The notes below the pieces were generated by a model, which had not been told where the DNA came from, ran no database searches, and worked only from the letters and a program-made list of their open reading frames with translations. Of a stretch of DNA of 64,000 nt, positions 24,502-35,137 are shown in pieces (within the stretch, counting starts at the first letter, position 1; each line of letters opens with the position of its first letter). The position numbers and the translations under genes are program-made. The stretch covers positions 124,001-188,000 of the forward strand of contig MCFE01000002.1 in the NCBI GenBank assembly GCA_002104905.1. The letters are read 5' to 3'. The DNA is from Basidiobolus meristosporus CBS 931.73. Taxonomy: Eukaryota > Basidiobolomycota > Basidiobolomycetes > Basidiobolales > Basidiobolaceae.

Positions 24502-26358
24502 TCAGTCTTCCTCAATGAAGCCACCTGTCCTTTCTTGAGATAGAAATCTACATGATGTCATTGATCGGATATTGTTTGAGTCCACACCACAGAAGGTTGC
24601 TGTTAGTCCTGGGCTCTCTGAGTATATAGTATACCATGCTGAACCATCTGGGTAGTTCACTGCAGTTGCTCTTGCTTTTACTTCCCATGGTCTTCCAAGA
24701 AGTAATTCAAAGTTAGCCTTTGCACAAATGAATACTGGGATCTCATGGGGTATTCCTTCAATGATGAGAGGGAAGCTGTGAATAATTCCTAAAAGCTTTG
24801 ATTGCCCTGAGTTGGCATCCTTCATGCTCCAATTGATATTGGTGTCTATGGGCAATAGGTCTTTGCATGGTAGTGGTTTCCAAGCCTCCAAAGGCATCAC
24901 ACATATCTCAGATCCACTGTCTATATGACATAGGATTTCTTGATTATGCACAGTTCCTGTAGTTGTTGCAGTTGCCACTGAGTAGTAGTGTTTCTGGCTT
25001 TGATGCAGCTTACTGATATCTTGGCTTCCTTGAACTGTCCTGACCTGGCTGCCTTGAGTTGCTTCAATTGGATGCTTTCTTATTCTGATATGCTCATCCA
25101 GAGTCTTTCTTACAGATGGTGATACACTGAGTAGCTCTCCAACCTTGATTGATATGTTGCTTCCTAGTATATGACTTGTCAGAGCCTCTGGGGTACCATT
25201 TTGCTTGACTTTAGGCTGCATGTGGTAGTTGTTGGTCTTGGCAGACTCTTGTAGAATTAATGGGGGTGATGCTTTCTTCTCAATCACAACTTCTGGCTCA
25301 CATCTTGGTACTTTTGTTGCTGGGCCTAGATTAGCCATTTTTTCAGGATGGTGTCTCTTTGAAGCATAAATTGAAGCTATATGATCTTGGGCCTCTCTGG
25401 GGTCCTCATAGTCAAAGTTCAGAACTTCAGCTGGATCAAAGTAGTCAGGATCTTCTTCTTCATGGAGGTGAACCTTTCTTGTATGAGAGGTGACTTGCTT
25501 GTAGTGAACTCTCATTCCTCCTTGTCCAAATGCTGTGGATAATTTGTCACCATGCTTACTGACTATGTATCCCTGAGGACTATATAGGACATCACCTGTG
25601 GATAGTAATGACTGAAGCTCTTGGCAATTTCTTTTGGAATGGTTGGCAGAGTCACACCACATGCATGTATATTTGACTTCTTTCTCTACTGGCTTCTGAC
25701 CATATGCTTTGCTGGCAAGTAGCAAAGAGAGTTTCTCTAGTTGCTGTGTCAGCTCCTGAATTTGAGTGCTTTGATTGCTGGGATTAAGTATGTCTTGGCT
25801 ATCTTGGTTTTGTTCTGGGCTTGAAAGAAGCTTTCTGATTGGTGAGGTTTCTTCAGGGGCAAGTAGAATCTGCTTGGCTAACTGAAATGCAGGCAGTGAA
25901 CTCATAGCTTTCACAGTAGGATTGTTTTCAATCCTTCTCACCAGGCCTTCTGGTAGTGCTCTGAGCAGATAGGCAGATAAAGTCAGATCAGTGATAATGC
26001 CTTGGGCTTTCAGTGACTCTCCAATTTGCTCAAGGCCACTCAAGTATTCTTTCAATGGTAGCAGCTTAAACTTGCTATAAGCAAAGTTCTCCAAGTCTTT
26101 AAGTGTGTAGTCAACTTGTCTCTCTCCATATTCATCAATCAAGTAGCTCTTCAAGAGGGTCCAATTTGTCAGCAGATCATTTCTTTCATATAAAGAGAGC
26201 ATGATCTCATCAGTGCTGTAGGGGGGCATCTCTTCAGCCATAATGGCCTCAGGTATTTTGTGGGCTCTGCAGAAAAGCTCCCACCTCTTGATGAAAGCTT
26301 TAACTTTGGTTCCATCAAAGAAAGGAGTTCCTTGCATTCCTGGTAAAGGTAGATCCAT
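24502..26358 (-). CDS. Gag-protease polyprotein of non-autonomous LTR element
   Basis: Intact 618-residue frame starting at ATG 26358, about 75 nt inside the 5' LTR. The N-terminal half (to about 200) is a gag capsid-like region with GTPFFDGTKVKAFIKRWELF, ADKL-type helices and FAYSKFKLLPLKEYL. A CCHC zinc knuckle CMWCDSANHSKRNC lies near residue 230. An acidic and basic linker follows. A retroviral-type aspartic protease lies at the end, with active site CHIDSGSEICVMP near 480 and the second motif LLGRPWEVKARA near 553. No reverse transcriptase, RNase H or integrase follows; the frame ends 78 nt before the 3' LTR. It must rely on enzymes of another element. Retained coding ability points to recent activity. 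Confidence 0.88.
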   Translation of the reverse strand: MDLPLPGMQGTPFFDGTKVKAFIKRWELFCRAHKIPEAIMAEEMPPYSTDEIMLSLYERNDLLTNWTLLKSYLIDEYGERQVDYTLKDLENFAYSKFKLLPLKEYLSGLEQIGESLKAQGIITDLTLSAYLLRALPEGLVRRIENNPTVKAMSSLPAFQLAKQILLAPEETSPIRKLLSSPEQNQDSQDILNPSNQSTQIQELTQQLEKLSLLLASKAYGQKPVEKEVKYTCMWCDSANHSKRNCQELQSLLSTGDVLYSPQGYIVSKHGDKLSTAFGQGGMRVHYKQVTSHTRKVHLHEEEDPDYFDPAEVLNFDYEDPREAQDHIASIYASKRHHPEKMANLGPATKVPRCEPEVVIEKKASPPLILQESAKTNNYHMQPKVKQNGTPEALTSHILGSNISIKVGELLSVSPSVRKTLDEHIRIRKHPIEATQGSQVRTVQGSQDISKLHQSQKHYYSVATATTTGTVHNQEILCHIDSGSEICVMPLEAWKPLPCKDLLPIDTNINWSMKDANSGQSKLLGIIHSFPLIIEGIPHEIPVFICAKANFELLLGRPWEVKARATAVNYPDGSAWYTIYSESPGLTATFCGVDSNNIRSMTSCRFLSQERTGGFIEED

Positions 26359-26410
26359 GGTCTTGATAATTTGTTCTTTCTTAAGTCTTCTAGGGGCAGT
26401 TCAGTCAAAC

Positions 26411-26428
26411 CCCCCACGTTGGGTGCCA
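26411..26428 (-). other. Primer-binding site of the first gag-pro unit
   Basis: Minus strand TGGCACCCAACGTGGGGG, four bases inside the LTR, complementary to a tRNA 3' end (plus strand ...GTTGGGTGCCA). Many plant and fungal LTR elements have a similar TGGCRCCCAACGTGGG site. The second unit has a two-base variant at 29226-29243. Confidence 0.65.
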
Positions 26429-26432
26429 AATA

Positions 26433-27237
26433 TGTGGTGGTGTAGAGGTACTCCTGGGAGAAGCTACACAACTCAAGGTGTGTGAGGTGTCTGATGGGTG
26501 CAATAACCTCTGTGTCTAAACTGCTGGTGTCTTTGTCAATATGTCACTATGGTAAAAGCTCCTGCTTCTTTAGCTTCCTAGGTGCTCCAAGTGTCTCCAA
26601 AGGCCTCTGTGTGTCTTGTGCACTACCCTGAAAAGCTCCTTGATGGCAGGTCTTAGATGTACTGTTGAAGGCAGGTGCAGTGATCAACTGCTAATCAATA
26701 AGGTAGAAGTGTTACTGATAGAAGGGATGATTTATTGATGAGGGATTGCTTTCCCTTAAATACTTTTCCTGATTGCCAAGTGATTACTAATGACAAGGTT
26801 CTAGAAGATTCTAGGTATCAGTGGAATTCTTGATGACATCACTATGAGCTAAAAATATGCCTAAGAATGCCCTGGAAGGTTCTAAAAGGCACAGCACTCT
26901 CAACCAATCAGGAATCAGTAGTCTGAAACCTGTGCAACATAGAAATACCATATATGGTATTGAAATGGTAGGGATGGTAACACAGACCTAGGTCATGTGT
27001 CACGGGTACTGACGCGGGTACTTGCCTTATATAGATACATCTACTGATCACAAAGCTGAATAACATCTGGGATAACTAATGCTAATAACTAATCAGGGTA
27101 AACATCATATGGGGATAATACTGATAATATGGGCAAAAGAAGAATGGGATAATACTGATAAGATAAAATATGGATAAGTATATCATAATGACTATATGAA
27201 TAAACTTGTCTGTGGGAGGTATGTTTACCCTACCACA
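26433..27237 (-). repeat. LTR 2 of gag-pro array (shared middle LTR, 805 bp)
   Basis: Nearly identical to LTR 1 and serves both units: 5' LTR of the left unit and 3' LTR of the right unit. Polypurine tract at its right border, primer-binding site at its left. Confidence 0.88.
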
Positions 27238-27314
27238 TCCACCCCCCACTTGAGCTAAAAGTTTCAGGGAACTTTTTAGCTAACCACTGTAAGTTTGGAG
27301 AACAAAGTGCTCTC

Positions 27315-29173
27315 TCAGTCTTCCTCAATGAAGCCACCTGTCCTTTCTTGAGATAGAAATCTACATGATGTCATTGATCGGATATTGTTTGAGTCCACAC
27401 CACAGAAGGTTGCTGTTAGTCCTGGGCTCTCTGAGTATATAGTATACCATGCTGAACCATCTGGGTAGTTCACTGCAGTTGCTCTTGCTTTTACTTCCCA
27501 TGGTCTTCCAAGAAGTAATTCAAAGTTAGCCTTTGCACAAATGAATACTGGGATCTCATGGGGTATTCCTTCAATGATGAGAGGGAAGCTGTGAATAGTT
27601 CCTAAAAGCTTTGATTGCCCTGAGTTGGCATCCTTCATGCTCCAATTGATATTGGTGTCTATGGGCAATAGGTCTTTGCATGGTAGTTGTTTCCAAGCCT
27701 CCAAAGGCATCACACATATCTCAGATCCACTGTCTATATGACATAGGATTTCTTGATTATGCACAGTTCCTGTAGTTGTTGCAGTTGCCACTGAGTAGTA
27801 GTGTTTCTGGCTTTGATGCAGCTTACTGATATCTTGGCTTCCTTGAACTGTCCTGACCTGGTTGCCTTGAGTTGCTTCAATTGGATGCTTTCTTATTCTG
27901 ATATGCTCATCCAGAGTCTTTCTTACAGATGGTGATACACTGAGTAGCTCTCCAACCTTGATTGATATGTTGCTTCCTAGTATATGACTTGTCAGAGCCT
28001 CTGGGGTACCATTTTGCTTGACTCTAGGCTCCATGTGGTAGTTGTTGGCCTTGGCAGACTCTTGTAAAATTGATGGGGGTGATGCTTTCTTCTCAATCAC
28101 AACTTCTGGCTCACATCTTGGTACTTTTGTTGCTGGGCCTGGATTAGCCATTTTTTCAGGATGGTGTCTCTTTGAAGCATAAATTGAAGCTATATGATCT
28201 TGGGCCTCTCTGGGGTCCTCATAGTCAAAGTTCAGAACTTCAGCTGGATCAAAGTAGTCAGGATCTTCTTCTTCATGGAGGTGAACCTTTCTTGTATGAG
28301 AGGTGACTTGCTTGTAGTGAACTCTCATTCCTCCTTGTCCAAATGCTGTGGATAATTTGTCACCATGCTTACTGACTATGTATCCCTGAGGACTATATAG
28401 GACATCACCTGTGGATAGTAATGACTGAAGCTCTTGGCAATTTCTCTTGGAATGGTTGGCAGAGTCACACCACATGCATGTATATTTGACTTCTTTCTCT
28501 ACTGGCTTCTGACCATATGCTTTGCTGGCAAGTAGCAAAGAGAGTTTCTCTAAGTTGCTGTGTCAGCTCCTGAATTTGAGTGCTTTGATTGCTGGGATTA
28601 AGTATGTCTTGGCTATCTTAGTTTTGTTCTGGGCTTGAAAGAAGCTTTCTGATTGGTGAGGTTTCTTCAGGGGCAAGTAGAATCTGCTTAGCTAACTGAA
28701 ATGCAGGCAGTGAACTCATAGCTTTCACAGTAGGATTGTTTTCAATCCTTCTCACCAGGCCTTCTGGTAGTGCTCTGAGCAGATAGGCAGATAAAGTCAG
28801 ACCAGTGATAATGCCTTGGGCTTTCAGTGACTCTCCAATTTGCTCAAGGCCACTCAAGTATTCTTTCATTGGTAGCAGCTTAAACTTGCTATAAGCAAAG
28901 TTCTCCAAGTCTTGAAGTGTGTAATCAACTTGTCTCTCTCCATATTCATCAATCAAGTAGCTCTTCAAGAGGGTCCAATTTGTCAGCAGGTCATTTCTTT
29001 CACTATAATGAGAGCATGATCTCATCAGTGCTGTAGGGGGGCATCTCTTCAGCCATAATGGCCTCAGGTATTTTGTGGGCTCTGCAGAAAAGCTCCCACC
29101 TCCTGATGAAAGCTTTGACTTTAGTTCCATCAAAGAAAGGGGTTCCTTGCATTCCTGGTAAAGGTAGATCCAT
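27315..29173 (-). pseudogene. Second gag-pro copy, broken
   Basis: Colinear with the intact gag-pro gene; ATG at 29173. Faults: an added A near 28552 shifts the frame in the Leu/Gln-rich linker, a TAG replaces a Gln codon near 28619, and a small change near 29002 shifts the frame near the start. The protease and zinc-knuckle half (28538-27315) is still open and nearly identical in sequence. Confidence 0.85.
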
Positions 29174-29247
29174 GGTCTTGATAATTTGTTCTTTCTTAAG
29201 TCTTCTAGGGGCAGTTCAGTCAAACCCCCCATGTTGGATGCCAAATA

Positions 29248-30051
29248 TGTGGTGGTGTAGAGGTACTCCTGGGAGAAGCTATACAACTCAAGGTGTGTGA
29301 GGTGTCTGATGGGTGCAATAACCTCTGTGTCTAAACTGCTGGTGTCTTTGTCAATATGTCACTATGGTAAAAGCTCCTGCTTCTCTAGCTTCCTAGGTGC
29401 TCCAAGTGTCTCCAAAGGCCTCTGTGTGTCTTGTGCACTACCCTGAAAAGCTCCTTGATGGCAGGTCTGAGATGTACTGTTGAAGGCAGGTGCAGTGATC
29501 AACTGCTAATCAATAAGGTAGAAGTGTTACTGACAGAAGGGATGATTTATTGATAAGGGATTGCTTTTCCTTAAATACTTTTCCTGATTGCCAAGTGATC
29601 ACTAATGACAAAGTTCTGGAAGTTTCTAGGTATCAGTGGAATTCTTGATGACATCACTCTGAGCTAAAAATATGCCAAGAATGTCCTGGAAGGTTCTAAA
29701 AGGCACAGCACTCTCAACCAATCAGGAATCAGTAGTCTGAAACCTGTGCAACATAGAAATACCATTTATGGTATTGAAATGGTAGGGATGGTAACACAGA
29801 CCTAGGTCATGTGTCACGGGTACTGACGCAGGTACTTGCCTTATATAGATACATCTACTGATCACAAAGCTGAATAACATCTGGGATAACTAATGCTAAT
29901 AACTAATCAGGGTAAACATCATATGGGGATAATACTGATAATATGGGCAAAAGAAGAATGTGATAATACTGATAAGACAAAATATGGATAAGTATATCAT
30001 AATGACTATATGAATAAACTTGTCTGTGGGAGGTATGTTTACCCTACCACA
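29248..30051 (-). repeat. LTR 3 of gag-pro array (5' LTR, 804 bp)
   Basis: Same borders as LTR 1 and 2 but more diverged, with changes in roughly a dozen positions by eye (for example GACGCAGGTA for GACGCGGGTA). The right flank (GCGCG) does not match the left flank of the array (AGCGT), so no target duplication is seen. Confidence 0.85.
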
Positions 30052-30282
30052 GCGCGGGTACTTGCCTAATATAGAACCACTTACCAATAGTAATCTTACA
30101 TACAGTGAGGGATAACTTATGCAATAAGCTAAGAAGGTGTGATAGTCAACCGGCTTATGGGATAGTACTGATCAGGTAAGACAAATGGGATAAAACTAAA
30201 ATCAATGTAGTAGAGATATAGGGAAGTAGAAAATATGGGAATGAGCACATCTGTCAGTGGGTGTCACTGTGACCCCACTACA
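30052..30282 (-). repeat. Fragment of a related LTR
   Basis: GCGCGGGTACTTGCCTAATATAG to GACCCCACTACA resembles the last third of the array LTRs (GCGGGTACTTGCCTTATATAG to TACCCTACCACA) but is well diverged. It abuts LTR 3 exactly, so it may be what remains of an older family member used as recombination partner or target. Confidence 0.6.
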
Positions 30283-30673
30283 ATGGTAGCATTATACAGA
30301 ACCAGCAGTAGGCCATCATACTGCCAATATAATGCCATTAGAATCTTGCTGTGAGGTCATCATAATACCATCCAGTTTCTTGCCATATAAGGCAATTGGA
30401 TGTCCTGGCAAACTGGATCCACTTAAAATAATTATAGAGCCCTAAAAGACCGCAAAAATACCATGCAAATATCATCACAGCACCAATAAAATATTGATAA
30501 GTTTTATCCCTTTATTTGGTTGTAAATTAGCAAAACACCTTCATGATCCTGTCATAAGATTGTTATGAGGGTCACTAATTCCAAGCTACTGGTATTATGA
30601 TGGTCTCTAAACAGGATCTTGATGGCGGTTCCGGATTGGATCCACCTGCTGGACCAAACTATTACTCATAGGG
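30283..30673 (+). repeat. Tnp2-like element, right terminal fragment
   Basis: Plus-orientation 3' part of the Tnp2-like element ending in TATTACTCATAGGG, the inverse of the CCCTATGA end. It contains the GGATTGGATCCACCTGCTGG stretch shared with 55235, and inverted with 17915 and 45630. It abuts a second Tnp2-like element at 30674. Confidence 0.65.
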
Positions 30674-31080
30674 CTTATCTCATTGTGTGTTGGGATTTTG
30701 CTGGGCTCTTGCAGGGTACTGTTGTTAGGGGAGATGGGCTCATAATCCATCAGCAAGCCTTCCTCTTCAGAGCTATTAATCAGCATGCCATATTTGGAAG
30801 GTGAGCCTAAAGGTGTCACAAACTCACCTGACACAGTTTGTCCAAGGTGACAAGTACAGCTAGGTGCCATTATAGAAGTATCAGATGGCCAGTAAGAAAT
30901 TGTTAGTACTGTAGTTACCAATGAATAGTCAAATATTACTTGTGTGGCAAAACACTGGCCATGATCCTTGTGCTACTTGCTACATTGTCTACATGCTGCG
31001 TGGCTGAGAAGTTTTCTACAATAGCCACACGGTCTTTCTTCTCTTCTCTTATGAGGCTGAATCAAAGTAGTCTTCTCCAT
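30674..31080 (-). pseudogene. Tnp2-like transposase N-terminal fragment
   Basis: Minus strand: RRERPCGYCRKLLSHA and HKDHGQCFATQVIFDYS, the Cys/His-rich head shared with 53290, 44825, 48540 and 63000. Then TCHLGQTVSGEFVTPLGSP and an acidic linker. The rest is cut off by the element end at 30673. Confidence 0.6.
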
Positions 31081-31545
31081 GAGGCAACAGTTTAACACCC
31101 AACAACACAACACTCCCTATGAAAAATCTCAAGCTTGGAATTCATCTGATTCTCAGCTGATATTCTGCTGGTATGCTAATGGTATTTTGCTGATATTTGG
31201 CTGGTGTTTTTGGCTCAAAATCTCAGATGCAATTTTTGATGGAAGTAATGGGCAGCTAATTACCAAATACAGTATGGATGCAAGTTGGCCTAGTCTCCTC
31301 CTGAAGAACTTGTTTGCTTGCACTCACATTGGTTAACAACAGAGATATTGGAAGTTGTCAATTTTGAGAAACTTGGAATTCAGCAGATACTATGATGACA
31401 TTTTGCTGGTCCTTTCTTAATTTTTTTTCTTAGGTACAATTATGTCACATTTTTGTCAATACTCATGAATTAAAGACAGTTTTGTCTTTGAGGCATTGCA
31501 CCTACATGAATGTAAAATTCAGTGATGACCTGCCATAGAAAGAAT

Positions 31546-31552
31546 TATAAAT
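31546..31552 (+). promoter_or_regulatory. TATA box of Tnp2 partner gene
   Basis: TATAAAT 70 nt before the ATG at 31622. The same word lies 71-72 nt before the ATG in the copies at 53489 and 62749, so a core promoter is conserved between the two divergent genes. Confidence 0.5.
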
Positions 31553-31621
31553 GAGGTTATGGCACTACATACACATGGATATGTACACTATTTCACTTTG
31601 GTTTCACTCACTTCCATATTT

Positions 31622-33999
31622 ATGGTGCCAAAAAATAAAGCAAAGTTGTCTGGTTCTCAACCAAACCCCATAGTTGACAGTAGCAGAAGAACAGCTAGAC
31701 AGTAGCTTGCTATGACATTCAGTATAACAACCAGGGCTACATCCAAAAAAGGCTGTGTTAACAGCTCACCCACTGAAGGTAGTAATGCAGACCCCTCAGG
31801 CCCTCAGTCAAGCAGGCAAATGAGAGTCTCTGTGGAGCTGCAAGCTGTCCATAATGCTCAGGCAGATGAAATGTAATATGTGCAGTACCTTTGGTTGAAG
31901 ACCAGCAAGTGGCTGTCATAACATCACCCGCATCTGTACTAATAAGTATGTTGTCAACTCACACAAAAGCATTTATGATGCAATTACATATAGTGGCAGA
32001 TAACATTGATGCAATGGCCCAGAGAGACCAGAAAATAGCTCAGAAGCAGGATGAGCAGATATCACATACAGAGCTATCAATATCCCAGGTAGAGAACAAA
32101 GTATGTTTACTGCAAAGATGGAATTCAAATAGTTCAATGTTACAGCCAAGAATTGAGCTGTTTCCCAATGTAAAACCAGAGGAGCACCATACAGTCTTTT
32201 AGGCACAACAACAGTGCTCAAAGATTAAACCTACAGAAAAACCTACTGCAACATGGGATGGGGAAACTGTGGTGTGTATGCCCAAGCCTAAAAGTCAAGA
32301 GACATTGAAAATGTATGAAGTTGCTAGGTGCAATGATGAAGCAAGGGCTAATATTTAAGAGATTGTCAGAGGTCTAGCATGGGATCATCTAAAGGCCAGC
32401 ATACCATGGGTCCATCAGGACTCAAGGCCACACTGATTGCGCTTGACCTGGTAAATGAGCATTATCCTGGACTCAAGTAGGCAAATAGAGTTTAAGCCAG
32501 CATGGGTATGCTACAAAAGCATTGCAAGAGTAGATGAATATTTCAAAGGTGGAAGTGCAAGGGTGCCATGGCTAAAAGCTTGTGGCTTCCTCAAGAGCTT
32601 GTCAAAAGCCAGGCTAAAGCTCCAAACAAGTGGCAAAGAAACAATAGGTAGCCAGAAGAGTGCTAGTAAGGGACAGAGAAGCAGTAACAGATTCATCAGT
32701 GTAGCATTTATCAAGGAGAAAACAGAGTTCAATACTAGAAGCACTTGGTCATTGTAGCAGCAAAGGACTTGACAGTGATAAAAGCCAGCAGATTTCACAG
32801 GAGCCCATCTTAAGCAGGGCTGATAGTTCCAAGTAAGCAGCAAACAAGTGTCAGGTTGCAGGGAGAGTGCCAGCTGTCAATAAGCAGGCAATTGCAGATC
32901 CACAAGTGCAGCATTCATCAGGCAGAAGACAGCGTACAACACAACAAGCATTCAGTCAAAGCAGCAGTGAACAACCTGGCAGTGATAAAGGTAAAGGTAA
33001 AGAGAAAGAGGTCTAAACAAGTCAGAGACAAGGAAGCATGAGAAAGAAGCTGCAGCTCTCACCAACAAATGCTGTCAGCCTATAAGAGGTGGAGTCCCAT
33101 CATTGCTAAGAAGAATTACCAACAAGACAGCTGCTGTTTTCTCAGGAGTTGAAAGTGCAGCTGGTTGAGCTACTCTCCAGGGATATAGGTGAGCATGCAG
33201 AGAAAAGCAGTTTGTCTACTACTGCCCCCATGTCCCCCATTGTAGACAGAGTGGAGATCCCAGTGAAAGACAAAGCAACATCATCAAGAACTCAAAAGAC
33301 TATCACAATGCCTACAGGGGAATTTGGAACATCAAGAGATTGCAGCACTTCTTCAAGAGCAGTGCTCAAGAAAATGCACTTGAATATTACATAGAGCTAT
33401 TGCAAGGAGTGGCAGATGAGGTGCTAGACCTTGCAGTGCTGGCTGAAGACCAGGACATATGGGAACCAGTGAAAAAAATGTGCCATCAAGCCAGAGTGTT
33501 CCCACCAGAGTCATGGAAAAAGGGTGTTACAGTAGAAATACTGCTTGTATGGTGAATTTTGATGGAGTAACTTGTTGAGTGTGGGGTTAGACATAATGTT
33601 AGTGCTTGGTATAGGAACCTGCTTAGGTCAATACAATTGGCAATTGAGTTACAACAAAAGTTTCTATGGAAACAAATCAATACATATGAGTGAAAAGTAC
33701 AAGAATTGGTTGACTCAGGAAGCAAGGAGTGTGAAAAAGAGGCAATAGCCAGTCAATGTACACAAATGCTGGAGGCAATTGAGTGTCTGGGATCCAAAAG
33801 TGAGAGAATTAGCAGAGAACCAATCAAAAGTTGCTTATGTATTGTTTTAATGATAACTTGGGACCAGGTTTTTTGTGAAATCTGGGATGCAATTGTTCTT
33901 CAACAGTCTTTGTACAGTGTCCAGACAGGATCAATAGTCATAGGACTATAAATTTGTGATGGCCTTGTGATGGGATCATCACAATTATTTTTCATAGGG
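31622..33999 (+). pseudogene. Partner (coiled-coil) gene of Tnp2-like element
   Basis: Starts MVPKNKAKLSGSQPNP (MPPKNKAKLFGSQPNP in the copy at 53489). An early TAG and frame changes follow. Order of the protein: head; coiled coil MAQRDQKIAQKQDEQISHTEL; an EHHTVF and KPTEKPTATW stretch; a basic Ser/Gln-rich middle; then QHFFKSSAQENALEYY, LQGVADEVLDLAVLAEDQD and PPESWKK. The element end TTTTTCATAGGG closes it at 33999. I do not recognise the family. It is divergent from the transposase at 31080 and probably a transposition partner such as an end-binding protein. Confidence 0.6.
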
Positions 34000-34087
34000 A
34001 ATCATCAAGAGCCTGGAATTGCAAGATAGACCTTTACTTGGAATCTATGAGTTTCCTAAGGAGCACTGCTGATAATAGTATATATTA

Positions 34088-34114
34088 GACTTGTTCCGTT
34101 GGATAGTGCCACAT
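34088..34114 (+). repeat. Solitary Harbinger-like terminal repeat
   Basis: GACTTGTTCCGTTGGATAGTGCCACAT preceded by TTA, nearly identical to the left end of Harbinger-like copy 1, but directly followed by Tnp2-partner sequence. The body of the element is missing. Confidence 0.6.
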
Positions 34115-35137
34115 TGAGCCATGAGGGAAAATGTCTACTTAGGCCTGAGACAGGAAAGCTTACCAAAAAACTGCAGTCCTTGCCAATTAACACTGTGAGC
34201 CTGGAACAGACTGAATATCATCATTTGCCAAGAAAATTACCAACAAGAAAGCAGCTGCTTTCACAAGAGTTGGAAGTGCAGGCAGCTAAGCTACAATCCA
34301 GCAAGGTAGACAAGCTTGCAGAGAAAGGCAATCTGTCTACCGCAGTCTCTGTGTCCTCAATTGTTGACAGAGTGGGGACCCCAATGACAGACAAGGCTAC
34401 AATTTCAAGAACTCAAAAGCCTATCACATCACCTTTGGCAGAATTTTGGAACATTAATAGGCATACCAAGAGGTTGCAGCACTTCTTCAAGAGCAGTGCT
34501 CAAGAAAAAGAACTCAAATATTACAAGTATATATTGCAAAAACCAGCAGGTGAGGTGCTTGACCTTCCAGTACCGGCTGAACATCAGGATGTGTGGGAAT
34601 CAGTGAATGAACAATGGCACAAAGCCGGTGGGTTTCTGCCAGAGCTATAGAAGTAGAGCATTACCGCAGAAATTCATATGAGTAATGGATTTTACTGGAG
34701 TTTCTTGTTGATTGTTGTGTTAGGCTTAGTGTTAGTATAGGTTAGAGGGACTTGTAAAGGACAATACAATTGGAAATTGAGTAACAACTCAAGTTTCAAT
34801 GGAAATAGATCAATTTAAACTCATAAAAAGTAAGAGAAAGGTTGAGTCAGGAAGTAAGGAGTGTGAAAAGTGGCAGTTGCCTATCAATATACACAAACAT
34901 AGGAGGTGGGTGAGTGTCAGGGATCAGAGAGTGAGCAAATTGACATCAAACCAATGAAAAGTCACTAGTATATTGTTGAGATCAAAAATTTTGACTAAAT
35001 ATTTTGTTAAATTTGGGGCGCAATTATTTTTCAATGACCTCTGGATAGTGTCCTGGTGGGATCAGTACTTCATAGTTGCAGGACTTCAAATTTGTGACAG
35101 TCTTTTGATGGGATCATTGCAATAATTTTTTGTAGGG
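34115..35137 (+). pseudogene. Tnp2 partner gene, C-terminal fragment
   Basis: Contains SLEQTEYHHLPRKLPTRKQ, SSIVDRVGTPMTDKATISRT, NINRHTKRLQHFFKSSAQE, LQKPAGEVLDLPVPAEHQD and EQWHKAGGFLPEL. One frame of 183 codons is open. Ends at an element terminus TTTTTTGTAGGG (35137), which lies inside the next transposase copy. Confidence 0.65.

Larger units (their letters stand above)
23620..30051 (-). mobile_element. Tandem LTR / gag-pro / LTR / gag-pro / LTR retroelement
   Basis: Three direct LTRs of 804, 805 and 804 bp alternate with two internal regions, all in minus orientation. Each internal region has a polypurine tract next to its left LTR (minus GTGGGGGGTGGA) and a primer-binding site next to its right LTR. 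The internal regions code only for gag and protease, so the element is non-autonomous. LTR 1 and LTR 2 differ by only a few bases by eye, LTR 3 by roughly a dozen. The sharing of the middle LTR is the usual product of unequal recombination between LTRs. Confidence 0.88.

Noticed and set aside
23614-30054. CAGCG as target duplication of the gag-pro array
   Set aside because: CAGCG occurs at both borders, but on the right it overlaps the LTR end fixed by the internal LTRs; true flanks AGCGT and GCGCG do not match.
30283-30673. Reading this as part of an LTR element
   Set aside because: It matches the 3' region of the Tnp2-like transposon at 45630-46000 and ends in the same terminal CATAGGG.
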